A stretch of DNA of 64,000 nucleotides from Desulfuromonadaceae bacterium (GTDB lineage Bacteria; Desulfobacterota; Desulfuromonadia; Geobacterales; Pseudopelobacteraceae), in contig JAQTQX010000013.1 in NCBI GenBank assembly GCA_028712075.1, positions 59,534 through 123,533 of the forward strand, written 5' to 3'. The translations under genes and the position numbers were made by a program. This document shows positions 9,951-19,211 of the stretch, piece after piece. Below the pieces are notes generated by a model. That model saw only the letters and a program-made list of their open reading frames with translations, did not search any database and was not told the origin of the DNA. Numbering within the stretch: position 1 is the stretch's first letter; each line of letters begins with the position of its first letter.

Positions 9951-10871
9951 CTACCAGACGTGAATCAGCCAATAGAACAGTGGCAGTGTCGCAAATGAAG
10001 TAAGGAGACCGAGACTGACCAGTGCAGCCGATAACTCCGAGTTCATTCCGGCAATCACGGCAAGAGCCCCGGCCGTAACCATCGGCGGCATGCCGGCTTC
10101 GATGATTGATACATCAACCGCCAGACCGTGCCAATCGACGGTTTTGCAGATCAGCAAGGCCGCCAGCGGGGTCAGAATCAGCTTCAGCACCAATCCGAAA
10201 AACAGTGGTGATCGTAATGTCGGCGACAATCGCAACCTGAGTTGATATCCGATCGCAGTCATAACGAGCGGTGTCAAGGTATCGGCTGTGGTCTGCAACA
10301 GTCGTTCCAGCGGAAGTGGATATTGCCAGGAAAGCAGAACCAGACCGGCTGCCAACGCTACTGAAGGGGGGAAAAAAAGTACCCGAGCCAGCACGGAACG
10401 CAGTGTCGCGCTTCCCTCCCGGCCATAAAACGCCAGGATAAGGGAACCGTATGTGGCAAAAATCAACATCGTGCCAAACTGATCATAAACTACCAGGTGT
10501 CTCAATCCGGCATCACCGAAAAAGGCACTGATGATCGGCACCCCCATGAAGGACGTATTGCCGAGCGGCACAACCAGCAACAGAACACCGGTAGCTGCAC
10601 GCGGCCAGTTCAACAGCCGCGCTGCAGCAAGCACAACCGACACTGAAAAGAACAAAGCACCCCAGGCAATCGTGATCGGCAGCAGCACTTCTCCGGAAAA
10701 TTTTATCTGCGGCACCTTGAGCAGAATCACCGCCGGCAGTGAGACATACAACGCAAACATGTTGAGCACCTGGACCGTTTCCGGCGGAAAAGCTTTCAGC
10801 CTGCGGAACAGGATCCCCAATGTTACAAAGACAGCTATAAGAATAAAATTTTCCATCACTACCCTGTTCAT
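9951..10871 (-). CDS. AEC family transporter (auxin efflux carrier-like)
   Basis: Ten-TM-like protein with PLGNTSFMGVPIISAFFG motif. Confidence 0.85.
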   Translation of the reverse strand: MNRVVMENFILIAVFVTLGILFRRLKAFPPETVQVLNMFALYVSLPAVILLKVPQIKFSGEVLLPITIAWGALFFSVSVVLAAARLLNWPRAATGVLLLVVPLGNTSFMGVPIISAFFGDAGLRHLVVYDQFGTMLIFATYGSLILAFYGREGSATLRSVLARVLFFPPSVALAAGLVLLSWQYPLPLERLLQTTADTLTPLVMTAIGYQLRLRLSPTLRSPLFFGLVLKLILTPLAALLICKTVDWHGLAVDVSIIEAGMPPMVTAGALAVIAGMNSELSAALVSLGLLTSFATLPLFYWLIHVW

Positions 10872-11047
10872 GATTTACAAGCGATTAGAAATAGCAGGCC
10901 GGGCAATTATTCCACATCCTGACTCACATACATACTGCTTCTTTGCTCAGCAAAACCAAGATGCGACAGCATTTCATTTGAACGTCTCCCAGACCGACGG
11001 ACAAGAGACTCTGAATGTTTCTGTCAGCTCGCGATAAGCAGAAATCA

Positions 11048-11075
11048 GCGGCAGGTACTCAATTACACCTGCCGC
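11048..11075 (-). terminator. Inverted repeat downstream of dctP
   Basis: GCGGCAGGT-10 nt-ACCTGCCGC perfect 9-bp stem; no strong U-tract. Confidence 0.4.
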
Positions 11076-11091
11076 TCTCGGAACCTGCAAA

Positions 11092-12186
11092 TTATTTGAA
11101 ATTCGCCATGGTCTCTTTGACCGGGACATTGATTTTCTTGAAATCAGCTATGTATTTATGCTCCTGACTCTTGTATTTACCGGCATCCCACTCTTTTCTG
11201 AATTTAACCGCGTCGTTTACCCAGGCTGTACCGGCAACAGAACGGCCTTTATCGTACATCGGAAGGAGTGCCTTTTCAAAGACGTTTCGCTCTGCTGCGG
11301 TAAGAACATGAACTTTCATTCCCTTTGATTTCAACTTGGCGATAAAATCATCGTCGCACTCACGATTCAGCTTGCGCTGGAAAGCGCTGACTTCGGCGGC
11401 GGTATCTTCAATTATTTTCTGAATGTTGGCCGGGAGCGACTTCCAGACGCGCTTGTTTACTTTCATGATCATAACGTTGTAGGTATGCTGATCCTGGGTC
11501 ATCCAGGGCTGTGATTCATACATCTTGGCGGAATAGATGTTGACCGACGGGTTTTCCTGGCCGTCGATAACTTTCTGCAATAGTGCGTTGGGAAGTTCCG
11601 GATATGCCATCGGGGTAGGGCTGCCACCCATGGTGGAAATCAGGCCCATGTACATAGGGCTCTCCATGACACGGATCTTCTGACCTTTGATGTCTGCCGG
11701 AGAGTTGATCGGGCGCTTGCTGGAAGTGAAGTTCCTCCAGCCGTTTTCAAGGAAAACTACACCATGAATACCTTTGCGGTCGAGCAGTGCCAACAGCTTT
11801 TTCCCCTGCTCGCCGTCAAGATAGGTGTAGGCCGCTTCGTAGGAGGGAAAAAGGAACGGCAGGTCAAGCACCTGAAATTCAGGGGCAAAACCTGCGATGG
11901 CGCCGGTTGTGGTAAAGGACATTTCGATGGTGCCGAGCTGTACCCCTTCAATGATGGCGCGTTCACCACCCAATTGCCCGGCCGGAAAGACCTTGATCTC
12001 GACCTGTCCGTTGGTGCGCTGTTTCACCAGATCGGCAAATTTGTGAGCGCCGACGTCAATCGGAGTTCCGGCAGTGATGACGTGGGCCAGCTTGAAGTTG
12101 TACTTGGCGGCAAATGCCGGGACCGTTGCCAGTGTGACAACTGTCAGCATCAGAACAAACAACATACTCTTCTTACAATTTTTCAT
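11092..12186 (-). CDS. dctP: TRAP transporter substrate-binding protein DctP
   Basis: Signal peptide; KLAHVITAGTPIDVGAHKFADLV, GQLGGERAIIEGVQLG, QKIRVMESPMY. Confidence 0.92.
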   Translation of the reverse strand: MKNCKKSMLFVLMLTVVTLATVPAFAAKYNFKLAHVITAGTPIDVGAHKFADLVKQRTNGQVEIKVFPAGQLGGERAIIEGVQLGTIEMSFTTTGAIAGFAPEFQVLDLPFLFPSYEAAYTYLDGEQGKKLLALLDRKGIHGVVFLENGWRNFTSSKRPINSPADIKGQKIRVMESPMYMGLISTMGGSPTPMAYPELPNALLQKVIDGQENPSVNIYSAKMYESQPWMTQDQHTYNVMIMKVNKRVWKSLPANIQKIIEDTAAEVSAFQRKLNRECDDDFIAKLKSKGMKVHVLTAAERNVFEKALLPMYDKGRSVAGTAWVNDAVKFRKEWDAGKYKSQEHKYIADFKKINVPVKETMANFK

Positions 12187-12262
12187 TTTTTGCCTCCTGA
12201 GGTTTTTGTACTGCCTGGTTGATAAATTGGTACCGTGTGAAACCGATGACATTATTTACCTC

Positions 12263-13564
12263 CTATGGTGTTGGTGCGGCAGACAGCAGATCGGGGAGCC
12301 AGGTTGAGATGACCGGGATATAGGTATAGACGAGCAGCATGATGAACATGGCGATAATGAACGGTATAACTGCCTTGACAACCCTGCTGAGCGGGTATTT
12401 GGTCATCCCTGAGGCGACGAACAGGTTCAGACCGAGCGGCGGTGTCAGTAAGCCCAGTTCCAGGTTGTAGATCATAACGATACCGAAATGGATCGGGTTG
12501 ATGTTCATTTTCATGACGATCGGGTAGAAAAGCGGCGCCAGCACAAGGATGGCCGAGTTCGGTTCCATGAAACAACCAACGATCAGGAGCAGCACATTTA
12601 CTGCTACCAGAAACATCCAGGGTTGCGGGGCAACCGAGATAATCCACTCGGCAACCTCCTGGGGAATCCCCTGGCTGGTCAGATACCAGCTGAAGGCGCT
12701 GGCCGATATGATGATGAACATGATCATTGCCGATACCGATGCTGAAGAGGTAAGGATGCCGACATAATCCTTGAGCTTGATATCCTTATAGATGAAGCTG
12801 CCGACGATGGCGCTGTACACAACCGCAACTGCAGCGGCTTCGGTGGGCGTGAATACACCGCTGTAAATCCCGCCAAGTACGATCAGCGGCATCATCAGCC
12901 CCCAGAACCCTTCCTTTAGCGCAGCAACCAATTCCTTAAAGTCAGCTTTTGTTTCGCCATCGGTCTGACCGAAGCCGCCCCGCTTCGCGGCCAAATAGCA
13001 CATGATTGCGAAGACAGCTGCCGTCATCAGACCCGGCACAACGCCTGCCATGAACAGTTTTCCGATCGGTTCGCCGGTGGCCAGTGCATAAACTACCATC
13101 GGAATGGAGGGAGGAATCATAATCCCCAGTGACCCGGCCGATGTAATGACGCCGACGGAATAGGTATCGTCATATTTTGCTCTCTGCAGTGCCGGTATCA
13201 TGATAGCGCCGATGGCCGCTACCGTGGCGGGTGATGAACCGGAAATGGCGGCAAAGAAGGCGCAAGCAGTGGTGGCTGCTATTGCCAAGCCGCCCGACAT
13301 GCCGCCGAAGAGTGCTGTCGCAACCCTGATCAGGCGCTGCGAGATGCCGCCGGCGGTCATGATGTTGCCGGACAGAACAAAGAATGGTATCGCCATTAGG
13401 GTGAATGAGTCGGCCGAACTGAACATCTGCTGAATGATAACCAGCATTGGGACATCGGTAAAAAAAAGGAGCGCCAGCATGACAGTGCCGATCATAGCCA
13501 CGGCGATTGGCGTGCCGGTGGCGAGCAGGGCTGCGAGGATTGCAAAAACTATGATGCTGTTCAT
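12263..13564 (-). CDS. dctM: TRAP transporter large permease DctM
   Basis: MAIPFFVLSGNIMTAGGIS, SSPATVAAIGAIMIPAL, IMIPPSIPMVVYAL. Confidence 0.94.
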   Translation of the reverse strand: MNSIIVFAILAALLATGTPIAVAMIGTVMLALLFFTDVPMLVIIQQMFSSADSFTLMAIPFFVLSGNIMTAGGISQRLIRVATALFGGMSGGLAIAATTACAFFAAISGSSPATVAAIGAIMIPALQRAKYDDTYSVGVITSAGSLGIMIPPSIPMVVYALATGEPIGKLFMAGVVPGLMTAAVFAIMCYLAAKRGGFGQTDGETKADFKELVAALKEGFWGLMMPLIVLGGIYSGVFTPTEAAAVAVVYSAIVGSFIYKDIKLKDYVGILTSSASVSAMIMFIIISASAFSWYLTSQGIPQEVAEWIISVAPQPWMFLVAVNVLLLIVGCFMEPNSAILVLAPLFYPIVMKMNINPIHFGIVMIYNLELGLLTPPLGLNLFVASGMTKYPLSRVVKAVIPFIIAMFIMLLVYTYIPVISTWLPDLLSAAPTP

Positions 13565-14106
13565 TTCTGCTCACCTCCGGAGATGTTTTTTTGCTCTTCA
13601 ATATGTTCACTGGTAAATAGTGCTGATTCGGGCTGTTTCGGGTCGATAAAGAGCTTCACAATGTTGTGGATGAAATGGATGATGCTAAGTGAAAGCCCTA
13701 CCGGCATGGCTATGTATGGTATGTACATAGGAATACGCATGGCGGGAGAAAGCTGCTCGAATTCCATGGTCTGCCTGATGAAATCTACGCTTGTGTACAC
13801 CAGAATGCCGATAACGGTGACGCCGATAAGATTCAGCAGAACCTCTGAGGCCAGCAGCAGCTTGTGCGGCAGAAAGCGGATCAGGGCATCGACCCCGATA
13901 TGCTGGTTTTTCCTGACTCCGATTGCGACACCGATGAAGATTGACCATACGACCAAAAAGCGCGAGAGTTCTTCAGACCAGATCGGTGTATAATTGAAGC
14001 CGTACCGGGAAACGACATTGCCGAAGACGAGCAGTGAGACCGTTGTCATTGATAGTACTGCAATGCCGTTTTCGATCCATTCGAGCGGCTTGATCAGTTT
14101 GTTCAT
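13561..14106 (-). CDS. dctQ: TRAP transporter small permease DctQ
   Basis: YTPIWSEELSRFLVVWSIFIGVAIGVRKNQHIGVD; start chosen at MNKLIKPLEW. Confidence 0.92.
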   Translation of the reverse strand: MNKLIKPLEWIENGIAVLSMTTVSLLVFGNVVSRYGFNYTPIWSEELSRFLVVWSIFIGVAIGVRKNQHIGVDALIRFLPHKLLLASEVLLNLIGVTVIGILVYTSVDFIRQTMEFEQLSPAMRIPMYIPYIAMPVGLSLSIIHFIHNIVKLFIDPKQPESALFTSEHIEEQKNISGGEQK

Positions 14107-14414
14107 ACAGATTCCTCCATAGTCGTTTAACGGATTCAAAACGAGCTTCAATTCAAGCAATAAAGCATATAATACACTGTTTCATAAATATGTCTTACCA
14201 ATTATTATATTTTGTTGTTGCTGTCAATATATTTTTATAAAGTCTTGTAAATCCTTATTGACAAGGTACTTAAGTTAAAATACCATGGCAACAACAACTG
14301 GTAGTACAAATAGATCTGTCAAGATTACATGTTTACCAGTTTGCGTTTTTACCGGATACTGTTGTGATAAATCAAAAAGTGGTATATGACAGTAAATGAG
14401 GGAGGGCAGGAACT

Positions 14415-14963
14415 ATGTACCAGCAATTTAAAGTCAAAGCGGAAGGGGTCAGTGCCGAGGTATATCGTTTCATCACTAACGATGCAGCGCTCGGTTTTAT
14501 AATTCAGTTCCTACAGAAAGAGGGTGTGGCTGACGAACCGCAAAAATTTGCACTGTGGGCAGATTGTCCTTTTCTTGAAATGGTAGACCGGCAACCCCTC
14601 GAAAAAATTGACGGGGTCAAATTTAATGTCACACGCGAGTTGTCTGTTGCTTCCAGATTCGGGATAAGCCAGATGGAGTGGGCGCTGGCTGATACGGGAT
14701 CGCTGGCGCAAAAATCAACTGGTATTGCACAGCGGCTGGTGTCGTCACTTCCCATCATCCATATTGCGCTTGTGCCGACGAGCGGCATTCTCCCGGATAT
14801 GCCGAGTCTGCTTGCCAAGGTAAATCCGAAGGAGTGTGCCTATCTGGCAATGATTACCGGGCCGAGCCGAACAGCGGACATCGAGAGGGTTCTGACTATC
14901 GGAGTGCATGGGCCGGAGCGGCTGGTAATTGTTTTTGTCGATGAATTGGGAGGTGACAACTAA
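14415..14963 (+). CDS. lutC: Lactate utilization protein C (LUD domain)
   Basis: LUD-type pattern EWALADTGSLAQKS..HIALVPTSGILPDMPSL; coupled to downstream lutAB-like gene. Confidence 0.82.
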   Translation: MYQQFKVKAEGVSAEVYRFITNDAALGFIIQFLQKEGVADEPQKFALWADCPFLEMVDRQPLEKIDGVKFNVTRELSVASRFGISQMEWALADTGSLAQKSTGIAQRLVSSLPIIHIALVPTSGILPDMPSLLAKVNPKECAYLAMITGPSRTADIERVLTIGVHGPERLVIVFVDELGGDN

Positions 14964-17095
14964 TGGGCACCGAATTTAAAGATTCCATTCACAGAGCCGT
15001 CAATAATGCCAATCTGACCGGAGCCCTCGGCAAGTTTTCGGAGGCGTACAAGGTCAATCGTGCCAAGGCGTATGAAGGGATCGATTTTGAAGAGCTGCGC
15101 GGCAGGATTGCCGAACTGAAGTCGGACGCGGCATTCCGCTTCGATGAACTGTCCGAGCTGTTCACACGCAACGCAGAAGCTGCCGGTGCCACGGTATTTC
15201 GAACCAGTGATCCGGCCAAGGTCAGGGAATATATACTGAAGGTTGCTCGGGACAATAACGTCAAGACGGTTGTCAAATCGAAGTCCATGGCTACGGAAGA
15301 GATCCATCTCAACCCGTACCTCGAAAATGCGGGCATTCAAGTCGGCGAAACCGACCTGGGCGAATGGATCATCCAGCTGGCCGGCCAGACTCCGTCGCAC
15401 ATGGTTATGCCGGCCATTCACATGACCAAGGAAGAGGTTTCCGACCTGTTCAGCAAAGAAGTCACCGAACGGTTGACTTCTGATATTCCAAGACTTGTGA
15501 AGGTTGCCCGCGATAAGCTGCGCCCGACCTTCCTGGCTGCAGATATGGGGATATCCGGCGGCAACATCGCTGTTGCGGAAACCGGCAGCATAGTCCTTAT
15601 GACCAATGAGGGTAATGCCCGGTTGGTGACGACACTTCCAAAAATCCATATTGCTCTGGTCGGTATTGAAAAGCTGATTGAAAAATTTGCAGATGTTGCC
15701 ACCATTCTCAAGGCACTGCCGCGTAGCGCCACGGCCCAGTTGCTGACCAGTTACGTGTCAATCATAACCGGCGCTACACCAAACGATGACGGTTCCAAGA
15801 AGAACATGCACATTATCCTGATGGACAATCGTCGCAGTGAGATGGCGGCGGATCCGAAATTCAAACAGGCGCTTCAGTGCATCCGTTGCGCATCATGCCT
15901 TAATGTTTGCCCGATTTTCCGCCTGGTCGGCGGACATGTCTTCGGCAAGGTATATACCGGTGGTATAGGCACTATTCTGACCGCCTGGTTTGACGAATTG
16001 AAAAAGTCGGAGGATATTCAGGGACTCTGTATTCAGTGTGGCGCCTGCAAGGATGTTTGTCCCGGAAAGATCGACATTCCCGATCTGATCATGGAGATCA
16101 GGAGGCGTCTGGTGGAGGAAGAGGGAATGCCGCTGATCCAGAAGGCGATTTACAGTGTCGTCAATAATCGCCATCTCTTCCACGGTATGCTGCGGGCCGC
16201 CTCAATAGCCGGAAAGCCACTTGTTTCCGGTACTTTTATCCGGCATCTCCCCCTGTTCCTGGCCGACCTTACCGATGGACGCAGTCTGCCTGCCATCGCC
16301 GACAAACCGTTCCGGGACCGCTTCAAGGAGATCAGGCAGCCGGTTTGCAAAGAGAAGGCGGCCTTCTATGCCGGATGCCTGATAGACTTCGCCTATCCGG
16401 AGATGGGCGAGGCACTGATACGGGTGCTCAATAAGGCCGGCATCGAAGTCATATTTCCGCTGAAGCAGACCTGCTGCGGCGCTCCGGCCCGCTACAGTGG
16501 AGCCTACGAAACTGCCGCCGGCAATGCCATTGACAATATAAACGCACTATTGGCGGAGCAGGTTGATTATGTGGTTTCGGCTTGTCCGACATGCACCGTT
16601 GCGCTGGACCACGAATTCATCAGCACCTTTGAAAGCCTTGGGCAGACGGAATTTATCCCCAAGGCCAGAATCCTGTCCGAAAAAACCATGGATTTTTCCA
16701 CTCTGGTCAAAAAACTGGTGGATGAAGGGCGCTTGAGCCTGAAAGAGGGACAGGTGCTTGGGGCGATCACCTACCACGATTCATGTCACCTGAAGCGGAC
16801 ACTGAAAGTGGCGGAGCAACCTCGTGAACTGCTTCAGAAAGCCGGATATGAACTGAAAGAGATGTTTGAATGCGATATCTGCTGCGGCATGGGTGGGTCA
16901 TACTCCATGAAGCTCCCGGAGATATCTGGTCCCATTCTGAAGCGAAAGCTCCATAACATCAAGGAGACCGGCGCCCCGCTTGTTGCCATGGACTGCCCGG
17001 GATGCGTTCTGCAAATACGGGGCGGTTTCGACAAGGATGGCACTGATGTACAGGTCAGGCATACGGTTGAGCTGTTGGCGGAGCAGCTGCAATAA
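14963..17095 (+). CDS. Fused LutB/LutA-type Fe-S lactate oxidation protein (LUD + 4Fe-4S + CCG domains)
   Basis: 710 aa: VVKSKSMATEEIHLNPYLENAGIQVGETDLGEWIIQLAGQTPSHMVMPAIH (LutB), two CxxCxxCxxxCP clusters, then CCG domains (AGCLIDFAYPEMGEAL..CCGAPARYSG; CCGMGGSYS). Confidence 0.9.
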   Translation: MGTEFKDSIHRAVNNANLTGALGKFSEAYKVNRAKAYEGIDFEELRGRIAELKSDAAFRFDELSELFTRNAEAAGATVFRTSDPAKVREYILKVARDNNVKTVVKSKSMATEEIHLNPYLENAGIQVGETDLGEWIIQLAGQTPSHMVMPAIHMTKEEVSDLFSKEVTERLTSDIPRLVKVARDKLRPTFLAADMGISGGNIAVAETGSIVLMTNEGNARLVTTLPKIHIALVGIEKLIEKFADVATILKALPRSATAQLLTSYVSIITGATPNDDGSKKNMHIILMDNRRSEMAADPKFKQALQCIRCASCLNVCPIFRLVGGHVFGKVYTGGIGTILTAWFDELKKSEDIQGLCIQCGACKDVCPGKIDIPDLIMEIRRRLVEEEGMPLIQKAIYSVVNNRHLFHGMLRAASIAGKPLVSGTFIRHLPLFLADLTDGRSLPAIADKPFRDRFKEIRQPVCKEKAAFYAGCLIDFAYPEMGEALIRVLNKAGIEVIFPLKQTCCGAPARYSGAYETAAGNAIDNINALLAEQVDYVVSACPTCTVALDHEFISTFESLGQTEFIPKARILSEKTMDFSTLVKKLVDEGRLSLKEGQVLGAITYHDSCHLKRTLKVAEQPRELLQKAGYELKEMFECDICCGMGGSYSMKLPEISGPILKRKLHNIKETGAPLVAMDCPGCVLQIRGGFDKDGTDVQVRHTVELLAEQLQ

Positions 17096-17171
17096 AAGCG
17101 GCAAATTGCTTTGACGTGCATTACGGCGGAATGATATTGTTCGCTGCGAGCGAATATCTCGGGAGAAACTA

Positions 17172-17996
17172 TTGAATTCAACACACAAACAGTTCCTGAC
17201 ACCTCATGAAACGGCATATACCATCGCACGGAACGGGCGGCGCGTATTGCATCAAGGCGTTGGGCGCACCTTTGTGCTGAGTCTTCTGGCCGGTTTTTAT
17301 ATTGCGTTCGGTGCCCAGCTTTCCACCGTTGTGACGCAGGATGCCGCCCAATTTTTGGGGACCGGTATGGCCCGCTTTGTCGGGGGAAGCCTCTTTTCAA
17401 TCGGCCTGATGTTGGTGGTCGTCTGCGGTGCGGAACTATTTACCGGAAACAGTCTTCTTGCCGGCGCGGTTCTGCATGGGGAGATCTCGTGGGCAAAACT
17501 TGCTGAAAACTGGATCATTGTACTGGCAGGCAATTTTATCGGCGCACTGTTCCTGGCCTGGCTGTTGTATGAAACGAGGTTATGGGAGCAGGGGAAAGTT
17601 GCCGAGAACGCGGTACGTATTGCCACGGCCAAATGCCAGCTCTCGTTCTGGGTGGCCTTTGTTCGCGGTGTTTTGTGCAACTGGCTTGTATGTCTTGCTG
17701 TATTTATGGCGACTGCGGCTCGTGATATTCCCGGCAAGTTGCTTGCGTGCTATGTGCCGATCATGACCTTCGTTGCAAGCGGTTTCGAGCATTCCGTTGC
17801 TAATATGTATTATATACCCGCCGGTTTGTTCGTCTCGTCTCAGGTGTCCTACGCCGATCCGGCGCTGAACTGGCACAACTTTATCGTGACCAATCTGGTG
17901 CCGGTCACCCTAGGGAATGTTGTCGGAGGAGTTATTTTTGTTGCCGTAGCGTATTGGTATGCATACGGTACATTCGATACTCCGTCGAAGCCGTGA
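17172..17996 (+). CDS. Formate/nitrite transporter family protein
   Basis: FNT pattern LSLLAGFYIAFGAQLSTVV, CGAELFTGNSLL, RGVLCNWLVCLAVFMATAARDIPGK, GFEHSVANMYYIPAG; TTG start. Confidence 0.9.
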   Translation: MNSTHKQFLTPHETAYTIARNGRRVLHQGVGRTFVLSLLAGFYIAFGAQLSTVVTQDAAQFLGTGMARFVGGSLFSIGLMLVVVCGAELFTGNSLLAGAVLHGEISWAKLAENWIIVLAGNFIGALFLAWLLYETRLWEQGKVAENAVRIATAKCQLSFWVAFVRGVLCNWLVCLAVFMATAARDIPGKLLACYVPIMTFVASGFEHSVANMYYIPAGLFVSSQVSYADPALNWHNFIVTNLVPVTLGNVVGGVIFVAVAYWYAYGTFDTPSKP

Positions 17997-18057
17997 CTCT
18001 GGGGGACACTGGAGCCGTCCTTGACTTTCCCGCCCGCCTTTGGCAGTATGTCGGCCC

Positions 18058-19104
18058 ATGAAAAAAATGACCAGGCAGATACATATCGGGGCGGTCTTGA
18101 TTGGCGGGGGTGCCCCCTGTTCTGTCCAGTCAATGTGCAGTACCGACACCCGTGATGTAGCTGCTACCGTTGCTCAGATCGAGGAACTTGCCGCTGTCGG
18201 CTGCGAAATAGTCCGTTGCGCGGTACCGGATATGGACGCTGCCTGTGCGTTGTCGCGCATTACGACGTTGAGCCCCATCCCGGTTGTCGCTGATATTCAT
18301 TTTGACTACAAGCTGGCGCTTCAGGTGCTTGCTGGGGGCGTTGACGGGCTGCGCCTCAACCCTGGCAATATCGGCGAGAAATGGAAGGTTGCTGAAATTG
18401 TTGCGGCTGCGGCAGAGCGCTCAGTTCCGATCCGGATCGGAGTAAATGCCGGATCGCTGGAGAAGGAGCTGCTCGAGAAATACGGTCATCCGACTGCTGA
18501 AGCCATGGTTGAGTCGGCGCTCGGGCATATTCACATTCTTGAGGACGTGCACTATCAGGAGATCAAAGTTTCCCTCAAATCGTCTGACGTGATGAAAACC
18601 GTTTCCGCCTATCGCCTGTTTTCGCTCCAATCCGATTATCCCGTACATATCGGGATCACGGAGGCCGGCACCCTTTTCTCCGGTACGATCAAATCATCGG
18701 TCGGACTCGGTATACTGCTTGCTGACGGCATTGGCGATACGTTGCGGGTGTCATTGACCGGAGCAGTGCGTGATGAAGTGCGAGTCGGCTATGATATCCT
18801 CAAAGCGCTTGGCATGCGGCAGCGCGGCATCAATTTTGTGTCATGCCCGACGTGCGGGCGCTGCAAGATTGACCTGATCCAGGTTGCGGAAGAGGTTGAA
18901 AAACGGCTGCAAGGTGTTGACAAGCAGATCACAGTGGCGGTCATGGGGTGTGCGGTCAACGGTCCTGGCGAGGCTCGAGAGGCTGATGTCGGCATTGCCG
19001 GCGGTAAAGGAGAAGGTCTTGTGTTCCGGCATGGAGAGATTGTGCGAAAAGTTCCAGAACATTTACTGGCTGACGCTTTGCTGGAAGAAATTCACGCACT
19101 GTAA
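18058..19104 (+). CDS. ispG: 4-hydroxy-3-methylbut-2-en-1-yl diphosphate synthase
   Basis: SVQSMCSTDTRDVAATVAQI, LRLNPGNIG, SCPTCGRC..AVMGCAVNGPGEA. Confidence 0.96.
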   Translation: MKKMTRQIHIGAVLIGGGAPCSVQSMCSTDTRDVAATVAQIEELAAVGCEIVRCAVPDMDAACALSRITTLSPIPVVADIHFDYKLALQVLAGGVDGLRLNPGNIGEKWKVAEIVAAAAERSVPIRIGVNAGSLEKELLEKYGHPTAEAMVESALGHIHILEDVHYQEIKVSLKSSDVMKTVSAYRLFSLQSDYPVHIGITEAGTLFSGTIKSSVGLGILLADGIGDTLRVSLTGAVRDEVRVGYDILKALGMRQRGINFVSCPTCGRCKIDLIQVAEEVEKRLQGVDKQITVAVMGCAVNGPGEAREADVGIAGGKGEGLVFRHGEIVRKVPEHLLADALLEEIHAL

Positions 19105-19211
19105 TCCAGAGCAATAGCCTATGAACAGATTGATATGCGAAACTACCAAGGCACCGCTGCACAAATACGGACTGCTTGAAAACCAAAACAAACCTTAGGG
19201 AAGACACCACC

